Assembly (NCBI GenBank): GCA_963556145.1
Contig: OY744472.1
Coordinates: 496,001 to 560,000, forward strand
DNA: 64,000 nt
Origin: Hygrocybe punicea
Taxonomy: Eukaryota > Basidiomycota > Agaricomycetes > Agaricales > Hygrophoraceae
Reading direction: 5' to 3'
Positions 55,601 to 64,000 of this stretch are shown here, piece by piece (position 1 is the stretch's first letter; each line of letters begins with the position of its first letter). The position numbers and the translations under genes are program-made. Under the pieces are notes generated by a model. It saw nothing but the letters and a program-made list of their open reading frames with translations, searched no databases and was not told the origin of the DNA.

Positions 55601-57488
55601 CTTCCGCTCTGCTATCGAATATAAAGACATCGATCTTTCGCAAACAACCAACGAGGATTCGAACGCAAAGACGTACAAGCTGTCGGGTTTGTATGATCGC
55701 TACTTCGAGTATGCAGATATGCTTGCCAGCCAAGGTCTTCTTAAGGAGGCCATTACATTCTTGAAATGCACCCCCCGAGATTACAATGGCTCCTCCAAGC
55801 CTGGGACCGACCTTGGCGCGGGACGAGATCGCTTATTTAAAGCCGTAAACCACCCAACGGCAGTGGCTCCCTCCGCCCTTGAACCGAATCCCGCGCCGAG
55901 AGCAGGGCCCCCAGCTCAGGCTTACGCATATCCAGACTATCCAAGCCAGTTGCAACAAAGACAACCTGCTAGTCAATCCAATGTTGGCCAGCCTCCTTCT
56001 GTATACCCGTCCTTCAATCCACCTGCCGCCCCTCAAAACAATCCAGTGTATGCCCCAACTCAGGCTGGAACCTTCCCTCAGCAGGCCCACTATCAGTCTA
56101 CCGAGCCAACCTATAATACGTACTCATCTTTGACACAGCCACCGCACCTTCAAAATCGGCAGCCACCCGCCGCGACATCCACGTTGCAACACCCACCGCC
56201 TCCGTTCAATACCTCATCGGGCTCTGTCACTGTGCCTTCTCCCATGCCTCCGCCACCAAAACGTCAGGAGAATGGTGGCTGGAACGATGCACCCCCACCG
56301 CTCAAAGATCGTCGTACCCCTGCAAGTCTGGCGTTGAACAAACCGGCCGCAATTACTTCTCCTTTCCCTAATGTAGGACCATCGACCCCTGCTACATCTG
56401 GCTTGGCGTCTGGTGGATCCCCTTATACGTCACCCCCGCCAGCAATACCACCACCGCCGCGACCTGGAAGTGGTCAGGCCCGCCCACCCCTACCTCCCCA
56501 GGTGATCCGTCCACAAGTTCAACCTCAACCTGGCTCAGTCGGTCCTTACCCACCCCAGGGTGGTGTACCACCTGCACCCCCTCCACACCCTCAGAACATC
56601 GCTCCACCGGCTCGACTTATGTCACCTCCCCAAGGACCGCCTCGGCAGCCAACGCCCAACCAATACGGACCCCCACGTGGCCCAATTCCTGGGCAGACAC
56701 CAACTCCGGGCACTCATGCACGTCCAACGATGCCTCCTGGCCCTCCGCATGGACACGCCCCCAGCCCAGCGGGTCCCTATACTCACGGTACACCACCTCC
56801 TGGACAGCAGCCTGGACCCTATAACCGAGGGCCCTCCCCTGCTCTGCAGCCCGGATTCTATGGTCCTCGAGCACCCAGGGCTGCGCCACTTCAGCCGCCG
56901 CATGGAGGTCCTCCTCCTGGTCCTGTAGGAGCACCGCTACCCCCCGGCCCAACTGCAGCTGTTTTGCGTGTACAGAAGGGACCCCCTCCTCCAAAATATC
57001 GTGAGTTTGAAGCCCGCAATGTGCCTTCGTGGTCGCTTATTTGATGACTTTAGCCCCTGGTGATCGAAGTCATATCCCGGAGTCGGCCAAACCAGCCTAT
57101 GATGTGATCTCAGACCAACTGAATCAGTTGAAACAAACTACTCAAGTAGGTGATATCTTGAACATCGAAAGGGAGATGCTAAAACATCAACAGCCGCAGC
57201 AAAGACGTCTCGTAGATGACTTGGAACGCCGAATCAATCCTCTTTTCGACGCTCTGAATTGCGAAACACTCTCGAAACATGTTGTCGACCAGCTACTTGT
57301 TCTCACCAGGGGTAAGTTCTTGGCTCATTTCAGATATCCTTGACCATTCAGCACTCTTGACAGCCATGGAATCGCATGACCGGCCTGCTGCACTGGCCAT
57401 TCACGTAGATCTGCTCACCAAAGGCTCCCAGACAGATGATATTGGGCTTTGGATGTCTGGGATCAAACAACTTATCATGAGGTTATAA
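52673..57488 (+). CDS. SEC31: COPII coat protein Sec31
   Basis: Outer-cage subunit of COPII vesicles at ER exit sites. Starts [20 protein letters not shown] at 52673. N-terminal WD40 propeller with repeats such as [56 protein letters not shown] and [20 protein letters not shown], split by several short introns between 52940 and 53960. Then an alpha-solenoid (ACE1) region with [20 protein letters not shown] and [19 protein letters not shown], a ~400-residue Pro/Gln/Gly-rich linker (about 55900-56990) that binds Sec23 in known homologues, and a C-terminal helical domain ([20 protein letters not shown] ... [18 protein letters not shown]) ending at 57488. Two introns lie near the 3' end (about 57004-57052 and 57312-57363). 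Confidence 0.93.
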
Positions 57489-57599
57489 AATGAAAGGTTG
57501 TACATTGCGTTACTGAGGTCGTAGCCTGAATTGGTGGCGTAACAAATGATATTTATGCATATGAAAATCGCAATGTAATATAAAGTTTGAAACCCTTAG

Positions 57600-59368
57600 T
57601 TGAGGTACGTAGTACTGCTGCATGCCGTCACGAAATGGAGGGCCGCTGGTTGCGCAATTACCATCCTCGCAATGGCCTACTCTCACCCCGAAATTGAAGC
57701 CGGAATAGTCGCCACTGAACTTGAGCTCATGCACAGCCGTATCGATCTCCTTTCCTTGACTACGTCTGTGAATTTGCTGCAAGTTCATCGTCGACCCAAG
57801 CCAAATGTAACATGGAATGAGGATCTTGACCATGACTCACTACTCCGATGTCTTGAAGTAACTTCCTAATATTGTGTCACTTTCAACAGTTCACCGCCGA
57901 TTTGTAGTACCGGACAGGGAATCAAGGACCACCACTTCCATTCCTCCAGGTCATGTGCGTTTGCCTATCAACACCGTCTCTGAATATGGGTGCCAACGTG
58001 ATTCCAGCTTCCTTGGTGCACAAGAAAACCATGGTAAATATCCAAGGAACCATCTCCTGCTGGTATGGCCTCATAGTGGAGATAGTTGTGCAGGTGCATC
58101 CTTCCACCTTGAGTTGGCTACAGGAGCAATTTGCAGTCTCAATGATATTCCTTGAATGCATCATCAACGTCCGCTACGGAGGCCCTGGAAAGCCGGGGAG
58201 TGGGTACTTTTACAGACGTAACACCGATGGGAAGGCCGTTTCAATTGGTTCGCTTTCATCACATATCTGACTGCTCAGACTCAGACAATCTGACGAATAA
58301 CAGATGGATTTTACCAGTATTATAATTGGCCGAATGAGGGACCCGCTCATGTGTGGTTCTCACACAATTTGTTGACCAGGTCTTCCTTATATATTGTTGT
58401 CAATGGTTCTAGGAACGCCATAGATCGGATGCTATGTTGTGCACTTGGGCAGAGTTCCGAGCTGCTCATTCGACCATGTGCCGCTGATGCTTTCCTTGCT
58501 GACGTCTACTCTTGTGAACAGGCGGCCGAGATTACGAAATGTCGCGACCAATTACTTACCTTTGTGAGTGCCATATGCAGGCCATGTATGCGGAGCTCAA
58601 CCATTACATTTACTAGGAAGAATTTGGTGATCAAAACCAGTCCTCTACACCGCATGCGATCAAGGCACTCCATCGCCTATCACAGCGTTGGCATATAGTA
58701 CATGCAGATCTAGTTGACTTCGAGAACCTGTTGGGGTTCCTCCTCGATGTACGCAGACAATACAACGCCGTCACCACGGGATCGGACGAGGAAGGGATTG
58801 CAGGATGTTCCACGGAAGATAGTTCTGTGGACGAATCCCTTACTCTTCTGAAGTCACGTAATCGCATTCGAACGCATTGGGTGGTCAATTATAATGAGAG
58901 GACCAAGATTCGTATCAACCTCTTCTTCAACCTGGCATTTCAGAGTGACAATCAGGCGAACCTGGAAATTGCCAATCTCACATCACAAATAGCGATCACA
59001 ACTCAACGCGACAGCTCATCAATGATCACGTAGGATTCTTCTAATTTTTTTTTTCAATATGGCAGCTCAATGTGTTACCCAGGATGGCTGCTGTAACAAT
59101 GTTCTTCCTTCCTGGCACATTTATTTCTGTGAGTCTCATTGAGTTGACCTTGACTATCGTTTTTATCATCAGAATTTTCTATATTTAGGCCGTCTTCAGC
59201 ATGGTTTTCTTTACATCGGGCGTAGATTTAAATGGCAAAGCAACGATCACGGTTTCACCGAGATTGTGGTATTTCGTTGTTATCACCATTCCCCTGACCA
59301 TCCTGGTTTTTGTCATCTGGATCTTTTGGCAACGTTGGCGAGAGGGCGGTGGAGGCAAAAGTCGCTAA
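57600..59368 (+). CDS. CorA-like membrane protein
   Basis: Membrane protein of the fungal CorA-like family. The clear part begins with FYQYYNWPNEGPAHVWFSHN (about 58312) and continues RMLCCALGQSSELLIRPCAA, a long helical stretch TKIRINLFFNLAFQSDNQAN-LEIANLTSQIAI ending TTQRDSSSMIT, and two membrane segments, AAVTMFFLPGTFISAVFSMV (about 59089-59220, split by an intron) and LWYFVVITIPLTILVFVIWI, before the basic stop-transfer end WQRWREGGGGKSR. The canonical GMN motif after the first membrane helix is replaced by VFFTSG, so Mg2+ transport is uncertain. Exon structure upstream of 58300 is unresolved (57672-57857 and 57891-58270 carry coding-like frames), so the start is approximate. Confidence 0.7.
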
Positions 59369-59904
59369 GACTTTTTGCAACTGTATTCCACATCTCGAGT
59401 TGATAGCCTGTAGTGGGTTCTTTTTGGTATGGACTTATTCTTGTCTCGAACTTTAACGTAAGACTGGATACTAAGTTTTTTACATGTACAACTAATGGCT
59501 GGGTTCCTCACAACTTTCGGCAAATCCAATGTTATCTTTGCTTTAGCCAGCTCTGGAATGAAACGAAGGGGTAAACGAACAAATATCTTCCACAGCCACC
59601 TCAATTGTTTCCCAAGGATCCATGGATCCACCTTGGTTCTTCTAGTATCGGAAATATTATCATTGAGTGCAGTGTATTTACTGGTACACACGAAGGCCCA
59701 TGAAAACAAAGACACGAAAACCGAAGCCATTGAAATTTTACACAGAAAAGCGGCTGCATAATGAAAGAATCTTGATTTCCAGAGAACGAGAATACACCCT
59801 GGAAGAAAACGAATGATTGATGACTGGTGTTAAACGAGGACAAGCGATAGTGCGTACCTCACATCAGGGAATCGGCCGGGCGCAATCCGATCAACCCCTA
59901 CACA
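59369..59904. other. Convergent intergenic region
   Basis: Between the ends of the CorA-like gene and the ENGase gene. Overlapping ORFs of 88-121 codons on opposite strands (59495-59761 plus, 59365-59730 minus) cannot both be real and show no domain. Probably 3' UTRs. Confidence 0.5.
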
Positions 59905-62569
59905 TTACCAGGGTTTCCCCGTTATCCTGACGCCAGATAACTTGATATCCACAAACGCGCAATGATCCCACGGCAATACGTCTCCGTGGTCTGTTACTCC
60001 CTGCACATACAACCTCGCGTTGCTCGATCCCAAGATCCCATCAGGCCATATATTCTTGTCGACGAAAAATCGATTCGCACGCCCATCCAGTCCTGTCGTA
60101 CCAATAAACACCGCATTCTCCGGGCCCTTGATCGATCCATCGGCCGAAATGGCCTGCACGTATATGTTGAAATAGATAAATCTCGGTAACCAGCTCTCTG
60201 GATTCTGTAATGTCCAGGGCGGTTTGGTTTTGCTATCCGGCTTTACGTCTGATGGGATGAAGTAGGAGGTGACATCCCACGTGAGGATACCGGCTGGAAG
60301 AGAGCTCGCGGTGCCCGATACAGTGGTTTTGAAGTCTGCCCAGAGAACTTTGGAATCGACGATGGATCCATCGAGGGCAGGAGGAAGTACAGGGATGACA
60401 TTCATTTGGCCCAAGAAAAAATAGAAAACCTTGTTCTGATGGAGGTCAATATTGGAATAGGAAAGGTCGAGGCCAATGCAAGCCGAAATGTCATGTCTCT
60501 GAGGGAAAATTATAGGAAGGTGAAGTTGGGACGCCGGGAATGGCTGGTTGGCTGCCACAGAGATTCTTGTGGACAACTTACGCCACCCGTAAGAAAGATC
60601 CTCGACTTGGGTATTAGCCACCGAGAGATCGCCGGATGAATTCGCGAACAAGTTCAAATCGAGCGTCACAAAACCGTCTGCCCATTCGGTATTACAGATG
60701 AGAGAGACGTCGTATTCTCGTCCTGGAGTTAGAGTGAAGGATTGGATTGGAATCTGGCCACGATTGTTGTCCGTCTCCACAATGAATCCAAGCGCGAGAC
60801 AGCTGCCTCCCATCCAAGATTTATCGGCCATACACACACTCGGGAAGACATCCGGAGGGTGATTATTATCAGCCCACTGCACATCCGGCACCGGCCAAAG
60901 CATGTTGCCAAGAGAGGTCTGCTTCTGCACGTCTGTCCACCCATCTTCAGTCTTCAACACTTGTACGCCGCTAACGTACCAACTAAGCCCGACTCCAGGG
61001 CAGAACGACGTGTGGAAAGCAATAGTTGAAGGATTGGGAGCTGGATTTCTGGGGAAGGACTTGCAGATTGGCACATATGGGCCGTTGACACCATCAGGCA
61101 GGTCTGAGGTACAAGCTGAATCTTCGGCATCGTTTGGCCCAACCCATAATTTCCTATCATAATCGAACCATTGGTTCCAGATCAACCCAGTGGTCAACGT
61201 GTTGGTGGACTCCCACGTCCATCCCGGGGCATATATTGCGGTACTGAGGTCAGGACTCGCTTTATCGATCGCCGCTAGGGCTTCATAGCATCCGAAACCC
61301 TCTTTATACCATGTGCCCCGGCCATACATGTCGACGCCAACAAAAAGATCACGCAAGGACTTGAAATCAGATTCCCCGTACGTTTGAACGTATCCGAAAT
61401 CTTTCGGGTCGAGTTGGCCCAGATATGAGACAGTGTCGCTCAGGCCAGAGTCACTCCACTTGTCATGAAGATTCAGGAAAGAATTTATGAAAGAAAATCA
61501 GGAGAGTTTACCCTATAGTCAGAGAAGAATCCAGTTGACGGAATGAAAAATGGAAGGTCGAGCTGGTCAAGCTTCTCCTGGTAACGCACACCTCCACTGT
61601 ACGTGACAGCATCGTACCTGCAAAGAAAAAGTTCAGTAAACACTCGGGCAGATTCAGGTAGAATCACGAACCAGATGGTCTGTGCATGTGAGCCAATCCT
61701 GGCTTGCAACTCTGACTGCAGTATGGTGATCCACGACGCTAGCGCTCTCCCCTCTTTAGCCTTGTCTTGGAGGCGAGTTTCAAAATTAAGGAGATATCCA
61801 TCGAAACCACGTTGGTAAGCCAGATCAGCCAGTATGCGCGCATAGTGAGGAGACAAGGCGATCGAGCCAGAGGAGTCTGAAGACTGAATTGATACCGTTT
61901 GTAGAATGGGAAGAGGTCCAGTTACAACCCGTGAAAGGTTCAAAAGGTCCGAGGGGTCGCGGCCTTCAAATATTCTAGGACGACATTGAGCAGAAGGACA
62001 GTGTTGAAAAGAATGTGGCCTTTACAAAGTTCCTAAAATTTTCACTCCTTGCCTATGAGCCGCAGTGACCCAGCCTGATGGGGGGACTGTGACTCGATGG
62101 TGAGAGAAACTGACCATTGAAAGAGAATTGGAAACTGAAAAGTACCAAACACGATGGAGTACGCACTACACGAAAGTATCACAGTATGACCAGTAGTTGA
62201 ACGTATACCACCGAGCGGATGGGTTCTCGAGCTCTTTATATCCATTCTTCGGAGAGCAGTACCCAATCAGTTTTCGGGGATACATTATATGAAAATGGAA
62301 TAGCGCACCATATAGTCGTGACACACCTTGTGCATGCGGTCAGTATGGTGGTCTCAGATGTCAAAAAAAAACAAGGGAACCACGCTCACGAGAAGTTTTC
62401 CGGCTGTGTCAGGTGTAGAATCGCGAGTAGACGGATAGTATTTCAATACTTCAGTGAGTTTCTTAGGGGGGTTGGCAGCCCATGTATCGAGGTCGTCGAG
62501 ATCACTGAAATACGGCGCGTCGTCGACAACCTGAGTAGCACGGTCCGCCAAGTTACCACGAAGGGGCAT
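59905..62569 (-). CDS. ENGASE: Cytosolic endo-beta-N-acetylglucosaminidase (GH85)
   Basis: Cleaves the chitobiose core of N-glycans between the two GlcNAc residues; in the cytosol it processes free glycans from ER-associated degradation. First exon MPLRGNLADRATQVVDDAPY (ATG 62569), then short exons VCHDYM, NGYKELENPSARWYTFNYWS, VFSHHRVTVPPSGWVTAAHR and IFEGRDPSDLLNLSRVVTGP. The catalytic block FDGYLLNFETRLQDK holds the GH85 Asn-x-Glu pair (NFE). The substrate-site strands follow: RYDAVTYSGGVRYQEKLDQL, FFIPSTGFFSDYR and GVDMYGRGTWYKEGFGCYEA. The long last exon (61356-59905) carries the beta-sandwich domains and ends SGVRITGKPW. No signal peptide is present, as in cytosolic ENGases. Introns are ~50-70 bp with GT-AG ends. 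Confidence 0.9.
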
Positions 62570-63117
62570 GGTGAACGAGCAGTTGAAGCAAGACGACCGG
62601 CTTTAAATTTATAACTTCTGGCATTAGACGCTGGCGATAGTAATCGATAATCAATGATCGATGGAAGACTTCATCAGGAAATCGGGGAGGTGCCGGAATA
62701 TCCAGGCGGAGTTGATAATTACTATATTGCCCAATTGGTCTGAAATCTCCCAGGGAGTCTGAAATTTGATTTCTACATTTTATCTGCTTGCTCAATCCCC
62801 CCGGAGTTTTACAGGATCTAATTGACTAGTAGTAACGGATGTATGTATAATTTCACTAAGGAATACAAGCTGTGGAAGCAGTCGAGAAACAGTAGCCGGA
62901 ATGATCAAACAGTTCCGAGTCCTAAATTTATTTAGGCTCGGTCTTAATGTGACCTGGAGGCAAAATTCTCCAATCTATCGTTGCGGCAAATACCGGTGTT
63001 TGTTCGGCTTTGCCCTCTTATCTGAACCACAAAGCTAACGACCAATCTCACAGATATGCAAGATCAACAGCCCAGCAACCACACGCTAAGTTTTCATTTT
63101 ATATTTCTTTTGTTTAC
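62570..63117. other. ENGase upstream region and repeat-bearing spacer
   Basis: Promoter side of the ENGase gene, then the palindromic repeat copy 2 (62915-62941) and the left edge of the low-complexity element. The minus ORF 62553-62795 has no support. Confidence 0.5.
62915..62941. repeat. 27-bp palindromic repeat, copy 2 (empty MITE site)
   Basis: CCGAGTCCTAAATTTATTTAGGCTCGG, the reverse complement of 38326-38352. On the minus strand homology continues into GGACTCGGAAC, the sequence into which the 93-bp MITE inserted at the other locus, and upstream through CATTAAGA with weaker similarity for about 30 bp. Confidence 0.8.
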
Positions 63118-63832
63118 TCTATTAACTAATTCCACATAGTTATTAGGTCTTTTCCAGCAACGTCGCGTCAGACGACGCCAGGATGGAAGCCAACCACGCG
63201 ACACACATAACAGAACGACATGGACGACGACTGTGAACGCGATGGGTCCAGGAATGGCGACAACGAGGACCGGAACAACGACAATGAGAACGGAAACAAG
63301 GACTGGAACAACGAGAACGGAGACGGCAAATGAACGACGACAGCATGGACGGCAATGACGACAGCGGGGACGACAATGACGACAATGGGGACCGGAACGA
63401 CGACCACGGGGACGGCAACGATGACAGCGGGGACCGGAATGACAACCACGGGTACCAGAACGACAACCATGGGGACTGGAACGATGACCACGGGGACTGC
63501 AACGACGACAGCGGGGACCAGAACGACAACCACGGGGACGGCAACGATGACAGCGTGGACAGCAATGACAACAATGAGGGCAGCAACAAAGACGGCGGGG
63601 CAGCGGCAGGGCCAGGGCCAGGGCCGGGGGCGGCAGCAGCGGAACCGGGAATGGCTACAGCAGCGGGACCAGTGGGGATGGGAATGTCAACGGAAGCAGC
63701 AGCAGCGACGGGAATGGCGGCAGTAAGTCATCAGTGGTTTTTTGCTTGTTTTATGTACTACTAATGCCTTGTAGTTGTTGCTGCCCGGAGACCAAGCCTG
63801 CAGCGGTGTAGAGGGTCGACGTCCCTCTGAGT
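63118..63832 (+). CDS. Diverged copy of the fold-back low-complexity gene
   Basis: Homologous to the fold-back arms: the lead-in ATTAACTAATTCCACATAGT and AGGTCTTTTCCAGCAACGTC matches 15141-15185, and the end carries a 52-bp intron (63723-63774, GTAAGTCATCAGTG ... CTAATG ... CCTTGTAG) at the equivalent place. After the intron it reads VAARRPSLQRCRGSTSL and stops at 63832, compared with VVTAPRRSLQRQ in the arms. The coding-like body consists of GDRNDD/GDGNDDS 18-bp repeats followed by a Gly/Pro/Ala tract. In-frame ATGs exist at 63330 and elsewhere; the real start and whether the full frame is intact are unclear. No copy of the solo LTR is present here. Confidence 0.4.
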
Positions 63833-63894
63833 CCGTATCATCGATATATCACAAATCCGGACCAACCCGATGCCGCCATTCAACTTGCATTCGA

Positions 63895-63960
63895 ACCCGA
63901 CGTAACCCGACGTGACGTGACGTGATGTGACCCGACGTGACCGACGTAACCCGACACATG
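63895..63960. repeat. CGTGA/CCGACGT short tandem repeats
   Basis: Irregular tandem units ACCCGACGTA, GACGTGACGT and ACCCGACGTG over about 65 bp near the window end. No gene is visible from 63833 to 64000. Confidence 0.7.
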
Positions 63961-64000
63961 CCGCTTTGTGACAGCCGCTTTTGTGCTAAATCCGGCAGCC

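Noticed and set aside
59365..59761. 121-aa minus and 88-aa plus ORFs
   Set aside because: They overlap each other on opposite strands in a convergent 3' region and show no family features.

Overview
The window looks like a transposon-rich chromosome region of a filamentous basidiomycete (Agaricomycetes). The evidence is many short (~50-70 bp) GT-AG introns, compact host genes (CFT1, GPN2, SEC31, a RecQ1-like helicase, a GH85 ENGase) and the mobile-element types typical of that group (a large gypsy LTR retrotransposon and a KDZ-type DNA transposon). I cannot name the species. The left 38 kb is almost entirely nested mobile DNA; 38.7-62.6 kb is a dense block of host genes; the last kilobase is mobile or low-complexity again.

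Layout. 1-1656 (minus): an AT-rich open frame running off the window edge, not recognised. 3510-28474: a 25 kb gypsy/Ty3-type element, coded on the minus strand, with two 1405-bp LTRs that differ at only two positions I could find. It encodes gag-protease, RT-RNase H and integrase, with an ASCH/PUA-like domain appended after the integrase and an extra 192-aa ORF before the 3' LTR. Its pol gene is split between RNase H and integrase by a 12.3 kb insertion (8455-20758). That insertion is an almost perfect 6-kb inverted repeat (fold-back), flanked by a 7-bp direct repeat and broken in the middle by a 100-N gap. Each arm carries a 44-bp tandem array, a spliced low-complexity gene, a probable solo LTR, and clusters of TGACTCA and GATAAG motifs.

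About 28.8-38.1 kb: a decayed KDZ-type transposon with a transposase (minus), a downstream acidic/coiled-coil gene (minus) and a divergent small Cys/coiled-coil gene (plus). A 2.2 kb non-autonomous hAT-like element with a perfect 8-bp target duplication sits inside one of the transposase introns and carries about 62 copies of a perfect 18-bp minisatellite. A 93-bp hairpin MITE with its own 8-bp duplication lies 330 bp upstream of the RecQ gene.

Host genes: RecQ1-like helicase (plus, 14 exons including a predicted 6-nt microexon); an unnamed disordered protein (minus); CFT1/CPSF160, GPN2, SEC31 and a CorA-like membrane protein (all plus, about 90-120 bp apart where measured); and a cytosolic GH85 endo-beta-N-acetylglucosaminidase (minus). 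These serve general functions (DNA repair, mRNA 3'-end processing, RNA polymerase assembly, COPII transport, ion transport, free-glycan turnover) and do not form a pathway. At 63.1-63.8 kb a second copy of the low-complexity gene found in the fold-back arms appears, with a 52-bp intron of the same sequence type.

No rRNA, tRNA or CRISPR was seen. All gene models were spliced by eye; where exon sums were checked (RecQ, the unnamed protein, the fold-back gene) they are multiples of three.
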